Positions 16,923 through 26,255 are shown, counted from the first letter of the stretch. The stretch: DNA of 64,000 nucleotides from JBFIHF01 sp964411125 (GCA_964411125.1 CAYPJU010000011.1:1-64000); one strand, 5' to 3'. The notes: a model not told the origin generated them from the letters alone. Program-made: numbers and translations.

Positions 16923-19139
16923 CTAGTCGTCGCGTAACAGTCTAAGGCCGTTCGCGATGACCAACAGCGACGTTCCCATGTCGGCGGCGATCGCCATCCA
17001 CAGCGTCGCGATTCCGAGCGCTGCGAGGACGAACACCACCAGCTTGATCACGAGCGCCAGCGCGACGTTCTGGCCGATGATCCTCACCGTTCGACGCCCG
17101 AGCTCGATCGCGCGAGGCAGTTTGCGCAGATCGTCCCCCATCAGCGCTACGTGGGCGGTCTCCAGCGCGACGTCGGTCCCGGCGGCGCCCATCGCGATGC
17201 CGACGTCCGCCGCCGCCAGGGCGGGCGCGTCGTTGATTCCGTCGCCGACCATGGCGACTCCGCTACCCCTGGCGCGGAGCTCTTCCACGATCCGCACTTT
17301 GTCCTCGGGCATCAGGTTCGCCGAAACCTCGTCGACCGAGAGTCCGAGCGCCTCCGCGAGCCGGCCCGCGGCGCGCTCGTTGTCCCCCGTGCAGACGCGA
17401 AGCTCGTCGACCCCCATCGCTCGAAGCTGGCCAAGGACCTCTTTCGCCTCTTCTCGGACCACGTCGGCGCACTCGATCAGCCCGATGACCTCGCCGTCCC
17501 GGGCGACGCCGACGACCGTCGAACCCCCCGCTTCGAGGCGGGACCATCGGTCCTCGAGCCCATCGAGCGACGCGCCGTTCGCGCGCAGCAAGGAGGCCTT
17601 GCCCACCACGATCTCCGTCGCCTCGTGTTCGTGCCCCGCGTGGGACGTACGCCGCGCCAGTGGGAGGGGTTCGACCCGGACGCCAAAGCCTCGGGGACGT
17701 TCCACCGGCCGATCCGAACAGAGCTCGATGCGCGCCACGATCCCGCTCCCAACCACCGCCTCGACGCTCTCCACCCGATGATCGGGGACGTCGAGCCCTC
17801 GCTCCTTCGCAGCCCGAACGATCGCGCGCGCGATGAAGTGCTCGCTGCGCGACTCGGCTGCCGCGGCGAGCGCCAGGACCTCACCTTCGTCGAACCCCTC
17901 GTTCGCCCAGATCTGAGCGACCCTCGGCTCGCCCCGGGTCAGCGTCCCCGTCTTGTCGAACGCGACCACATCGAGGCGCCCCAGCGCTTCCAGGAACCTC
18001 CCCCCCTTCACGAGGATCCCGTCGCGAGCGGCGCGGGCGAGGGCGGAGACCGTCGTGATCGGCGTCGCGATCACCAGCGCGCATGGGCATGCGATGACGA
18101 GCAGCACCAGTGCCCGGTAGAACCACTCGCGCCATTCGCCGTCGAACGCGAGCGGACCGACGAGCGAGATGGCGACCGCCAGAATCACGACCGCGGGCGT
18201 GTACCACCGCGCGAAACGTTCGATGAACCGCTCCGAGTCCGAGCGGTTGTTCTGCGCCTCTTCGATCGCGCGCGTGACATGCGCGATCGTGCTCTCCGCG
18301 GCGACCGAAGCGACCTCCACCTCGATCGCGCCGAACGCATTCAGCGTTCCCGCGTACACCTCGTCCCCCACCCCTTTTGCGACGGGCAGGGACTCGCCCG
18401 TGATCGGTGACTGATCGACTTCGCTCGCGCCGGCGACCACCCGTCCGTCGAGCGGAACTTTCTCTCCCGGCCGAACGAGCACGGTCTCACCGACGGAGAC
18501 GTCCTCGATGGGGACCACGTTCTGCACGCCGCCGCGGACGACGGTCGCGACCGGCGGCGCGAGGTCCATGAGCTCTCGAATCGCGCGGCGGGCACGCTGC
18601 ATGCTCGCGCCTTCGAGCCACTCGGCGAACGCGAAGAGCACGACGACGGTCGCCGCCTCCAAGTACTCGCCGATCGCCAGGGCCCCGATGACGGCGAGCG
18701 TCATCAGGACGTTGATGTCGAGATGGAAGTGGCGCAGGGACGTGAAGGCGTTGCGATACACGTAGCGACCGCCGGCGAGGACCGCGACGACGAACGCCGC
18801 GATCCCCCACTCGAGGTCGAGTCCGTGGTAGAGCACGACCCCGGCGATGGTGGCGACGACTCCGACCAGGACCGCCACGAGCCGCTCGTCTCGCCAGATC
18901 GGCGGCCGCTCCAGCGGTGGACGGTCCGCTCCCTCCTTCGGGTAGACCTGGTAGCCGATCTTCTCGACCGCCTCCCGAACTCGCTCCGCGTCGAAGCCCT
19001 CCGGTGCCTCGAGCTCCATCCGGCCGAGGGTCACGTCGACGCGCACCTCACTGACCTCGCCGAACTCCTCGACGACCCTCTGGATCTTCGCCGCGCAGTT
19101 TGCGCAATCCATCCCACCGACCTGTGCTTCCCACTTCAT
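16923..19139 (-). CDS. zntA: Heavy-metal-exporting P1B-type ATPase (Zn/Cd/Pb type)
   Basis: A 738-residue CPx-type ATPase that pumps divalent soft metals out of the cytoplasm. An N-terminal HMA domain binds metal with GMDCANC (Cys12, Cys15). TGES (247-250) is the actuator loop, Cys351-Pro-Cys353 the membrane metal site, Asp395 in DKTGTLT the phosphorylated residue, and GDGIND the hinge. The last helix contains DMGTS, which corresponds to the Asp of ZntA-type Zn/Cd pumps and argues against a copper pump. A His-containing stretch (HAGHEH) lies in the nucleotide-binding region. The ATG at 19139 is chosen: the promoter places the transcript start at or next to it, so the mRNA is probably leaderless. 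No ArsR or MerR gene is adjacent. Confidence 0.92.
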   Translation of the reverse strand: MKWEAQVGGMDCANCAAKIQRVVEEFGEVSEVRVDVTLGRMELEAPEGFDAERVREAVEKIGYQVYPKEGADRPPLERPPIWRDERLVAVLVGVVATIAGVVLYHGLDLEWGIAAFVVAVLAGGRYVYRNAFTSLRHFHLDINVLMTLAVIGALAIGEYLEAATVVVLFAFAEWLEGASMQRARRAIRELMDLAPPVATVVRGGVQNVVPIEDVSVGETVLVRPGEKVPLDGRVVAGASEVDQSPITGESLPVAKGVGDEVYAGTLNAFGAIEVEVASVAAESTIAHVTRAIEEAQNNRSDSERFIERFARWYTPAVVILAVAISLVGPLAFDGEWREWFYRALVLLVIACPCALVIATPITTVSALARAARDGILVKGGRFLEALGRLDVVAFDKTGTLTRGEPRVAQIWANEGFDEGEVLALAAAAESRSEHFIARAIVRAAKERGLDVPDHRVESVEAVVGSGIVARIELCSDRPVERPRGFGVRVEPLPLARRTSHAGHEHEATEIVVGKASLLRANGASLDGLEDRWSRLEAGGSTVVGVARDGEVIGLIECADVVREEAKEVLGQLRAMGVDELRVCTGDNERAAGRLAEALGLSVDEVSANLMPEDKVRIVEELRARGSGVAMVGDGINDAPALAAADVGIAMGAAGTDVALETAHVALMGDDLRKLPRAIELGRRTVRIIGQNVALALVIKLVVFVLAALGIATLWMAIAADMGTSLLVIANGLRLLRDD

Positions 19140-19146
19140 GGGAACC

Positions 19147-19174
19147 AATATATGAGTATCTGTTCATATATCAA
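19147..19174 (-). promoter_or_regulatory. Promoter with ArsR/SmtB-type operator for the metal ATPase
   Basis: On the minus strand TTGATA (19174-19169) and TATATT (19152-19147) are spaced by 16 bp; each has one mismatch to consensus. Between and over them lies an inverted repeat of 11-nt arms (19148-19158 and 19161-19171, 9 of 11 positions paired, 2-nt centre) with the core TGAG-N6-TTCA. This closely fits the 12-2-12 operator of SmtB/CzrA-type metal sensors. A bound repressor would block polymerase directly. The -10 ends 7 nt before the ATG, which predicts a leaderless transcript. Confidence 0.7.
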
Positions 19175-19215
19175 GTTCCCGAGGTTGGGGGACCTCGGAG
19201 AGCGCCCTATCACGC

Positions 19216-19244
19216 TTGTAAAAGTGGCCGATGCGCATTAGGAT
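19216..19244 (+). promoter_or_regulatory. Putative promoter upstream of cdnL
   Basis: TTGTAA (19216-19221) and TAGGAT (19239-19244) are spaced by 17 bp. The leader to the cdnL ATG would be about 165 nt; I see no clear riboswitch in it. Confidence 0.35.
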
Positions 19245-19415
19245 TGGTCAGCCTCGTAAAGAGGCGAGAAATGCGCGCAGGAGCGCTATTTTCTTGGCTC
19301 TGACGGGCTACGCCCCGCCACTTCGGTACGGCTTGGGGTCGACTCTTGGCGAATCGCCAGACGAGTGTTTCACCGAGCGAGTGTCCCAGCGAGCAGAGTA
19401 CGAGCAAGGAGACGC

Positions 19416-19907
19416 ATGGCGACGGAATACGCGGTTGGAGAAAAGGCTGTCTATCCCGCACAGGGGGTGGCAGAGGTGGTCAGCATCGACACCAAGGACA
19501 TTTTGGGGACGAGCCAGAAGTTCTACGTCCTCAGGGTTCTGGACTCCGACAAGAAGATCATGATCCCGGTCGAGAAGGTCGACAGCGTCGGCCTCCGGCA
19601 GATCATTCAGGACGAGCAGATCGAAGAGGTCTACGACATCCTGCGCGAACGCAATGTCGACCTGAACACCCAGACGTGGAACCGGCGCTACCGTGCGTAC
19701 ATCGACAAGATCCAGACCGGATCGCCGTTCGAGATTGCGGAGGTCTATCGCGACCTCATCCTCCTCACGGAGTACAAGACGCTCTCCCACGGTGAAAAGA
19801 CGATGCTCGCCAATGCGCGGCGCCTCCTGATCCAGGAGCTCGCCATCGCGAAGGACGCGACCGAAGACGCGATCACCGACGAGCTCGAGCACATCTTCGC
19901 AGCGTGA
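19416..19907 (+). CDS. cdnL: CarD/CdnL-type RNA polymerase-binding regulator
   Basis: A 163-residue protein, almost exactly the length of Myxococcus xanthus CdnL. The N-terminal RNA polymerase-interacting Tudor-like domain (about 1-65: EYAVGEKAVYPAQGVAEV... then FYVLRVLDSDKKIMIPV) binds the beta subunit. The C-terminal helical domain (about 70-163, with WNRRYRAY) contacts promoter DNA next to the -10 element. The family stabilises open complexes at rRNA and other promoters and is essential in myxobacteria. The ATG at 19416 has AAGGAG 5 nt upstream. No high-mobility-group tail is present, so this is CdnL rather than CarD proper. Confidence 0.93.
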   Translation: MATEYAVGEKAVYPAQGVAEVVSIDTKDILGTSQKFYVLRVLDSDKKIMIPVEKVDSVGLRQIIQDEQIEEVYDILRERNVDLNTQTWNRRYRAYIDKIQTGSPFEIAEVYRDLILLTEYKTLSHGEKTMLANARRLLIQELAIAKDATEDAITDELEHIFAA

Positions 19908-19934
19908 CGACCTCCCGGCACCCGCCGGCCGCGG

Positions 19935-22109
19935 TCAATCGAGAAGCACAGTCAGACGGGAGAGAAGCTCGACGCTGGTGAACGGCTTCGGGACGAACGT
20001 CGTGCGTCGGTCGGTCCCCAGGGCGGGCTCGAGGTCGTCTCCGAGGTAGCCCGAAGTCAGCACCACGGGAAGATCGGGCCAGCGGCGTCGTAGGGCGTCG
20101 CTCAGGTCGATCCCGTTCATGCCCGGGAGCGCGACGTCGGTCAGGAGCACCGCGGGTGAGATTTGCAGGCGATCGGCGATCTCGATCGCGTCCTCGGCGG
20201 TCCCGGCAGCCATCACCTCCCAACCTGCGTGCTCGAGCGCCCGCCGCACGAGCTTCAAGATCGGCGGTTGATCTTCGACCACCAGCGCGAGCCGAGATTC
20301 GAGGGGTTCCGACGCCGCCCCGAGCCCCGTCGATGCCACCTCGTTCGAAAGCAGCGGGAGGGAAATCCGAAACCGCGCCCCCGCGCCCAGGCGCGACTCG
20401 AGCTCGATCGTCCCCCCCGCCTGCCGGACGATGCCGTAGCACGTCGCCAGACCGAGACCGCTCCCTTGCGGGCCCTTGGTGCTGAAGAATGGTTCGAACA
20501 CTCGATCCCAGATCTCGGGGTCGATGCCGGGGCCATCGTCTTCGACGACGAGCTCGGCCATCGACTCCCGGCGGGCCAGCGACACTGTGAAGTGGCCGCC
20601 GTCGGGCATCGCGTCACGCGAATTCGCCGCCAGGTTGAACAAGATCTGGTCGATCTGCCCCGGCTCGATCTCGATCTCGAGCGGCGCGTCGCATGTCGTC
20701 TCGAGCTGCATCGTCATCCCGTCACCGAAGGATCGCTGGAGCACCCGAAACATCTGTTCGGTGCGCTCGCGCAGGTCGACCCGCGTCGGTCGGGCGGGGC
20801 GCCGGCGGGAGAACGCGAGGAGGTCACGGGTCAGGCGTGCGCCACTCTCCGCCGCCTTGAGTACCTCGGCGAGGTCCTCTCGCAGCGGGCTCTCTTCGGG
20901 CAGCTCGTCGCGGACGTACCACGCGTAGTTCACGATCGACGTCAGCAGGTTGTTGAAGTCGTGCGCGACCCCGCCTGCGAGACGGCCAATCGCTTCCATC
21001 TTGGAGGCGTGGAGGAGCCGCTCCTCGAGGTTCTTGCGCTGGGTGATGTCGATCGAAAAGACGAACACACCGCTGCGACCGTAGAAGTCCACGCGGCGCA
21101 TGCGTGCCTCGTACCACACGCCGTCCGCCCGATAGATCACCGGCGCGACCGCCTCCCGCTTCGCCGCTCGCGCGATCGCGTCGTTCAGCGTCTCTCGGAA
21201 TTCTTCGTCTGCAGTCGCGGCGAGCGACTCCCCCAGCTCTTCGTTCTTCGCGTCGTGGTTCTGGAAGAGGACGCGACCTTCGCGGTCGACGACCCGGATC
21301 AGCCCCGGTGCGGTCTGCAGCAGCGTCTGCAACTGCGCCTCGCTCTCGCGGACCGCGAGCTCGTCGCGGTGGCGCGCGGTGGTGTCGGCGACGACCGCCG
21401 CCACTCCGGTGATGCTGTTGCCGCCGACGATCGGCCCGAGGAACAGATCGAAGTGGTGTTCCCCGTAGTCGGGGTGATCCACGATCGTCTCGATGTACGA
21501 CGGAAGCCCGTGCTGGATCGTCCGCTCCATGATCCGTTCGTGCGTCCCCGGAAGGTCGGGGAACAGTTGATCGAGCGTCTTCCCCTTGGGCTCCTCTCCC
21601 GGAAAGATCGCACGGTTCGCGTAGCGAATGACGCCGTCCCCATCGAGGTGCAAGATGACGTTGGGGGCGCTCGAGACCAGCGCCTTCCATTCGCTCACGA
21701 TCTCGTCGTGCGTATCCGTCAGGGGAACGATCGTGTTCCTGCCGCGCTGGTAGCGGGAGAGTTTGACGAACGCGTCGAGCGTCGATCGGGCCTCCGCATC
21801 TCGCACTGGAAAGAAGAGTTGGCCCGCCGCTCCTCGTTCCGCCGTCGCCTCGAGCAGGAGGTTGGCGTCACGCGGTATCAGCACCAGCACCGGCAGTTCC
21901 GGGTCGAGCCGGCGACGCATCATCCGGTCGAGCAGCCCCAACTGTTCCTCGGAGGCGACCTCCACCACCACCAGGTCCGGGTCGAGGCGAAGCAGGGTCG
22001 ACGCGGACTCCCCTCTCGTGAAGTCGACCCCCAGGTCGTCGGCGAGCGCAGCAATCCTCTGAGAATGTTTCGTCGCGGCCCCAAAATAGACGATCAATCG
22101 TCCCGACAT
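19935..22109 (-). CDS. Hybrid sensor histidine kinase with N-terminal pseudo-receiver
   Basis: A 724-residue cytoplasmic protein without membrane segments. The order is: receiver-like domain (1-120), two PAS domains (about 140-260 and 265-375), HisKA with GRLAGGVAHDFNNLLT, HATPase with NLAANSRDAM, DDGPGIDP and GSGLGL, and a C-terminal receiver (about 600-720) with the acceptor Asp in LLTDVALPGMNG and a final Lys in VPKPF. In the N-terminal receiver the acceptor position is Glu50 (PDLVVVEV) and the usual KP is PV, so it should be constitutively on or unable to accept phosphate. The ATG at 22109 has an AGGGGA SD. It may pass phosphate internally; no separate regulator is adjacent. Convergent with cdnL. 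Confidence 0.9.
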   Translation of the reverse strand: MSGRLIVYFGAATKHSQRIAALADDLGVDFTRGESASTLLRLDPDLVVVEVASEEQLGLLDRMMRRRLDPELPVLVLIPRDANLLLEATAERGAAGQLFFPVRDAEARSTLDAFVKLSRYQRGRNTIVPLTDTHDEIVSEWKALVSSAPNVILHLDGDGVIRYANRAIFPGEEPKGKTLDQLFPDLPGTHERIMERTIQHGLPSYIETIVDHPDYGEHHFDLFLGPIVGGNSITGVAAVVADTTARHRDELAVRESEAQLQTLLQTAPGLIRVVDREGRVLFQNHDAKNEELGESLAATADEEFRETLNDAIARAAKREAVAPVIYRADGVWYEARMRRVDFYGRSGVFVFSIDITQRKNLEERLLHASKMEAIGRLAGGVAHDFNNLLTSIVNYAWYVRDELPEESPLREDLAEVLKAAESGARLTRDLLAFSRRRPARPTRVDLRERTEQMFRVLQRSFGDGMTMQLETTCDAPLEIEIEPGQIDQILFNLAANSRDAMPDGGHFTVSLARRESMAELVVEDDGPGIDPEIWDRVFEPFFSTKGPQGSGLGLATCYGIVRQAGGTIELESRLGAGARFRISLPLLSNEVASTGLGAASEPLESRLALVVEDQPPILKLVRRALEHAGWEVMAAGTAEDAIEIADRLQISPAVLLTDVALPGMNGIDLSDALRRRWPDLPVVLTSGYLGDDLEPALGTDRRTTFVPKPFTSVELLSRLTVLLD

Positions 22110-22277
22110 CTGTTCCCCTGAACTGGTGCCACGCGGAGCCAGGCACCCCCCGGGGGCGCGTGGAACAACGATTCTCTGTGGTCTGGCTACGGTGTTCGTT
22201 TGGCTATCTTACCGCAACTTTGGTACGAGACTCCACCCACGGTATGACTTTGTGATGCGTCCACTCAGGGTTGGATT

Positions 22278-24182
22278 GTGAATTTCGAACTCACTGATGA
22301 AGATCTCGCCTCGGGACTCGCTCGCGTTCAGTCGATCGCCGACTCTCTCGACCGCGATGTCCTCGCCCGAACCGCCCAACATCCGCACGGCAAGACAGCC
22401 GCGCAGCAACCGTGGTTCATCGCCGGCGTCTCCGACGGGATGGGTCTGCACACCGCCATCGCCGCGATCGAAGCGGGGGTGTTGACCGTCGGGCTCGGCG
22501 TGTTCTGGGAACCTCCGCACTTCCTCGACAAGAACGACGACGGCGAACCGGTCTCCCCCGTCCACTGGGCGCGCCTTCAGAACGCCGCCGCGCTCGAGAA
22601 GTGGGCGGCGGACAAGGGGATCCACTTCCCCGTCGTCTCCGCGAACGTGATCATGTCGCCCGAGCGCGACCTGCGCGGCAACGCGAAAGGGGAGCCGAAC
22701 GAACTCGAGGACGACGTCCTCGACGCCGTGGAGGCGGTGCGGGCGAAGGCCGAGCTCGACGATCTCGTCTTCGTGAACTCCGTCGCTTTCGGCAAGTGGA
22801 TGAGCCCCCGCGAGGGAGAAGAGCCGATCGCCGTGCCGACGGTCGACCTTCAGGGGCGAATCATCGAGATGCGCACCAAGAAGTTCCACCCGCGCGGCTA
22901 TCAGGAGACCCTCGACACGATGGGGCGCAACCACAAGCTGCTCCTGGAAGTGCTGCGGGAACGAGGCTGGCTCGGCCCCGACTCGCTCACCGCCTTCTTC
23001 ACCTGGGCAGGCGGTTCGCAGAACGTCGACGTCCTCGAGGGGATCTACGGAAAGGGGGCGCTCGGGGACGCCAAGGTGATCGCCGAGGCCGACGTCGCGG
23101 AGTTCCGGCTCCGCCACGGACTCGACCTCGGCGCCCACGCCATCGTGCGGCTTCCCGCGTTCCTCTCCGCGGCCCTGATGGGAATCCCCGGCGGCGGCCT
23201 CTTCGGCCTCGTCTCCCGCGCGTTCCTGGAAGAACGTGGCCTCTTCGAGGACATGCCGACCCTCGCCGTGCGGATGCTCGACCGAATGTTCGGCCCCGGC
23301 TGGATTCGGGAAAACCCGATCTCCCAGATCGAACTCGACACCGCCGAGACCCTCTACATCGAGCAGATCTCGGCCCGCGTCGCCGAGGCGCAGCAGCGGG
23401 TCTACGACTACTGGTCGAAGCATCCCGAGGCGCGTGACGGTGCGATCGAGCTCGAGACCTCCGAGCAGCTCCTCGCGGGGCTCGCCCCCGACCGATACCC
23501 CGACATTCTTCGCCGGTTCGACCCGAGCGCCGAGCCGCAGCCGCGGACGCCGTCCCGAACGCTGGGGGACGATGCCCTTTCGAGCTCCCGGCCGACGGGG
23601 GAGTTCCGCCCCGACCTCGCGATGGTCGAGGCGTTCCGGTCGGTCGGCGAGCGAATCGCCCGTCGTCAGGACCTGGTGGTGCACTCGGAGCGCGTCGAAG
23701 TCGACACCGATGCCTGGTCGCGGTCGAGCTCCGTGCGGACCGAGATCGAGTGCACGAACGGCGGTGCGGAGCTCGTCGTTCAGCGCTCGTTCTTCGACCA
23801 GGAGGGGCGGGCGCTCGGCAAGAGCACGACGACGCTCGCGCCGAAGGGCGCGCATCCGACGCCGCACACCGACACGCGGCTGCTCGGCGAAGCGGTCGGC
23901 CCACGCATGCCCGTCCGGATCGAGCTTCATCGCACGTTCGACGCCGACGCCTCGCTCGCCTCGGTGCTACAGGGCCCCGCACTGATCGGATTCGCGCGGG
24001 AGAACCTCAAGGCCGCCGGGGTCTTCGACGGCGGCATCCCGACTCTGTGGGACATCCGGTTCGCCGGTGAGGTGAAGGTCGGCGACCACCTCCTCACCTA
24101 CGCCCGCCGCGAGTCGGAAGGGTGGGTCGTCACCGTGGTCGACGACGACTCCCGCCCGCTCCTGCAGATGAGCCTGCGCTGA
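22278..24182 (+). CDS. FabV/TER-like enoyl reductase fused to a C-terminal possible hotdog domain
   Basis: A 634-residue protein. The first 400 residues resemble trans-2-enoyl-CoA/ACP reductases of the FabV/TER family: IAGVSDGMGLHTA (nucleotide-binding, about 48-60), VFVNSVAFGKW, and the active-site Tyr257-x8-Lys266 in YGKGALGDAK. The N-terminal KHP-type stretch is AQHPHGKTA. FabV proteins are about 400 residues, so the remaining 170 are an addition. They are beta-rich with a central helix and WDIRFAGEVKVGDHLLTYAR near the end, which looks like a hotdog thioesterase/dehydratase fold (judged by eye). A two-step acyl-CoA or acyl-ACP enzyme is inferred. It starts at GTG with AGGG upstream; hutF follows after 2 bp. 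Confidence 0.7.
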   Translation: MNFELTDEDLASGLARVQSIADSLDRDVLARTAQHPHGKTAAQQPWFIAGVSDGMGLHTAIAAIEAGVLTVGLGVFWEPPHFLDKNDDGEPVSPVHWARLQNAAALEKWAADKGIHFPVVSANVIMSPERDLRGNAKGEPNELEDDVLDAVEAVRAKAELDDLVFVNSVAFGKWMSPREGEEPIAVPTVDLQGRIIEMRTKKFHPRGYQETLDTMGRNHKLLLEVLRERGWLGPDSLTAFFTWAGGSQNVDVLEGIYGKGALGDAKVIAEADVAEFRLRHGLDLGAHAIVRLPAFLSAALMGIPGGGLFGLVSRAFLEERGLFEDMPTLAVRMLDRMFGPGWIRENPISQIELDTAETLYIEQISARVAEAQQRVYDYWSKHPEARDGAIELETSEQLLAGLAPDRYPDILRRFDPSAEPQPRTPSRTLGDDALSSSRPTGEFRPDLAMVEAFRSVGERIARRQDLVVHSERVEVDTDAWSRSSSVRTEIECTNGGAELVVQRSFFDQEGRALGKSTTTLAPKGAHPTPHTDTRLLGEAVGPRMPVRIELHRTFDADASLASVLQGPALIGFARENLKAAGVFDGGIPTLWDIRFAGEVKVGDHLLTYARRESEGWVVTVVDDDSRPLLQMSLR

Positions 24183-24184
24183 AC

Positions 24185-25558
24185 ATGGCGAACCGCTACA
24201 CCGCGCGCTGGATCGTGGTCGACGGGACGCCGCGACAGAACGTGTCGCTCGTCGTCGTGGGCGACCGCATCGAAGCGGTGGAGCCTCGGGAAGAGTCCGA
24301 CGTCGATCTCGGAGCAGTGGCGATAATACCCGGGCTCGTCAACGCGCACAGCCACGCCTTCCAACGAGCGATCCGCGGGCGAACCGAGTGGGCCGACACC
24401 GCCCGTCCCGACGAGAACTTCTGGTCGTGGCGCGAGCAGATGTACGCCGCCGCTACCACCTACGGTCCCGAAGAGGTCGAGGTCGTCTCGCGGTGGGCTT
24501 TCGCCGAGATGGCGCTCTCGGGCGTCACCACCGTCGGAGAGTTTCACTACCTGCATCATCAGCCCGACGGCGCCCCGTACGACGATCCCGACGAGCTCGC
24601 GCGCCGCGTGATCTCCGCGGCTCGCACGGTCGGAATCCGCATCGTGCTTCTGCGCGTCGCGTACCAGCGCGGGGGCCACGAGACTCCGCTCGCCGATCGA
24701 CAGCGGCGGTTCGTCGATCCCAGCCTCGACCGCTATCTGAACAGCGTCGACAACCTGCGGCGTGACTATGCCGACGATCCGGCGGTCACCGTCGGTGTCG
24801 CTCCGCACAGCATCCGGGCGGTGGACCGCGAGTGGCTCCGCGCCCTGCGTGATCACGCCGTCACCCACGATCTCCCGCTCCACATCCACGCCAACGAACA
24901 GCGCCGCGAGATCGAAGAGAGCATCGCTGAGTACGGCGAGCCACCGGTGCGGGTCTTCGAAGAGCTCGACCTCTTCGCCGCCAACACGACGCTCGTTCAC
25001 GCGACCCACTTGAGCGCCGGCGAACTCGAGGTGTTGGAGCGACGAAGACCCACGGTCTGTGCGTGTCCGACGACCGAGCGAAACCTCGGTGACGGCTTCC
25101 TCCCCGCCGATGCCCTCGTACGCCGCGGGGTGCCGATCGCGCTCGGCTCGGACAGCCATGCCGACATCGACCTCTGGCAGGACGCGCGGCTCGTCGAGTA
25201 CCACGAGCGGCTGCAGTCGCAGCGCCGAAACGTCCTCGCCTACGCGAGCGGTGCCGAAGGCCGGGTACAGACGAGCCAGGCGATCTGGCCGATGCTCGCC
25301 GAGCACGGTGCCACTTCCCTCGGGGTCCGGGCCGGTCGTTTGATGCCCGGCGAGCTCGCCGATTTCGTCACCGTCGATCTCCGCCACCCCACGATGGTCG
25401 GTCTCGACGGCGCATCGCTCCTCCCGTACCTCTGCTTCGCCGCCTCCCCCGCCGTCGTCCGCGATGTCTTCGTCGGGGGCAGACCGGTCGTCCAGAACCG
25501 CTCGTTGCCGGGGCTCGACGATTGGGCCGACGCGTTCGAATCCGTCGTTACCTCCTGA
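24185..25558 (+). CDS. hutF: Formimidoylglutamate deiminase (HutF) of the amidohydrolase family
   Basis: A 457-residue metal-dependent amidohydrolase, the usual length for HutF. It hydrolyses N-formimino-L-glutamate to N-formylglutamate and ammonia in the five-step histidine degradation route. Metal ligands are visible: His55 and His57 in NAHSHAFQRA, His in HIHANEQ, His in LVHATHL and Asp in GSDSHADID. FWSWREQMY and GEFHYLHHQPDG are characteristic of HutF within the family. It starts 2 bp after the FabV-like gene and is probably cotranscribed, although no metabolic link is obvious. No hutH, hutU, hutI or hutG gene is in the window, so other deaminases of this family remain possible. Confidence 0.85.
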   Translation: MANRYTARWIVVDGTPRQNVSLVVVGDRIEAVEPREESDVDLGAVAIIPGLVNAHSHAFQRAIRGRTEWADTARPDENFWSWREQMYAAATTYGPEEVEVVSRWAFAEMALSGVTTVGEFHYLHHQPDGAPYDDPDELARRVISAARTVGIRIVLLRVAYQRGGHETPLADRQRRFVDPSLDRYLNSVDNLRRDYADDPAVTVGVAPHSIRAVDREWLRALRDHAVTHDLPLHIHANEQRREIEESIAEYGEPPVRVFEELDLFAANTTLVHATHLSAGELEVLERRRPTVCACPTTERNLGDGFLPADALVRRGVPIALGSDSHADIDLWQDARLVEYHERLQSQRRNVLAYASGAEGRVQTSQAIWPMLAEHGATSLGVRAGRLMPGELADFVTVDLRHPTMVGLDGASLLPYLCFAASPAVVRDVFVGGRPVVQNRSLPGLDDWADAFESVVTS

Positions 25559-25610
25559 GACCGCTCAGTGAGGTGAGTCGCCGTTCGAGTGGAACGCCCC
25601 GCGGCTTCGC

Positions 25611-25627
25611 CCCTGGACCCACCAGGG
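25611..25627. terminator. Short hairpin between convergent genes
   Basis: CCCTGG (25611-25616) and CCAGGG (25622-25627) form a 6-bp stem with a 5-nt loop between the ends of hutF and the minus-strand gene. Its role as a bidirectional terminator is tentative. Confidence 0.3.
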
Positions 25628-25649
25628 ACCCTTTCGCGAAGTGCCGAGT

Positions 25650-26255
25650 TCAGAGCCGATTCAAGATCCTCTCTCGCGCACGCTGCAGGTGCATCCTCGT
25701 CTCGAAGTCTGCTGCGTTTTCACGCAGCTCTTCAATCTCTTCACGAAACCGAGCCGTGGCGACCTCTACGAGCTGCGACGCGGCGTGCACGGGCCCCGAA
25801 CCCGCCGCACGGCGCACGGCGTCCACCAGCTCCGCCTCGCCGTCGACCGTCGGGTCCCCCGCGTGCGCGGCGACTCTGAATCCGGCGGCAGCCCGAAGTG
25901 ACGAGCGATGTTCTCCCTCGTGCAGATCGTCGCGAAGCGATTCGAAATCGTCGAAAGGGGAGCCGCCGAGCTGCGCCTCGAAAAAGGTGACGATCCGGTC
26001 GCCCGCCGGTTCACCGTCGGCGAAGAGCTGGAAGTCGGGGCTCACGACGTGGAGGTAGCGCAGCTCGGTGTCGGGAATGTAGGCGTAGTGAAGGACGGTG
26101 GGGCCCGAGGGGAGCGTCCAGTCGGCGGACTTCGGCTCCGGGCGCCCCGGGAAGGTGCACGAAACGACGCGCGCGAGGTCGAGCCCCGTCTCGGCGAGCG
26201 CTTCCGCGAGTTCGACGAAGCTTCGGCCCGCGGCGAGTGCGTAGATCCGGCGCAC
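25650..26255 (-). CDS. Small protein of unknown function downstream of gyrB
   Basis: A 201-residue soluble protein starting at GTG 26255-26253. That codon shares one base with the stop of the preceding gene (TAGTG), so translation is coupled. The N-terminal helix AAGRSFVELAEALAETGLDLARVV leads into a beta-rich region (PTVLHYAYIPDTELRYLHVVSP) and two C-terminal helices rich in Glu and Arg (FREEIEELRENAADFETRMHL). No known family or motif recognised. It is the third gene of the gyrB operon. The long upstream open frame overlaps the neighbouring gene and is discarded. Confidence 0.65.
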   Translation of the reverse strand: MRRIYALAAGRSFVELAEALAETGLDLARVVSCTFPGRPEPKSADWTLPSGPTVLHYAYIPDTELRYLHVVSPDFQLFADGEPAGDRIVTFFEAQLGGSPFDDFESLRDDLHEGEHRSSLRAAAGFRVAAHAGDPTVDGEAELVDAVRRAAGSGPVHAASQLVEVATARFREEIEELRENAADFETRMHLQRARERILNRL

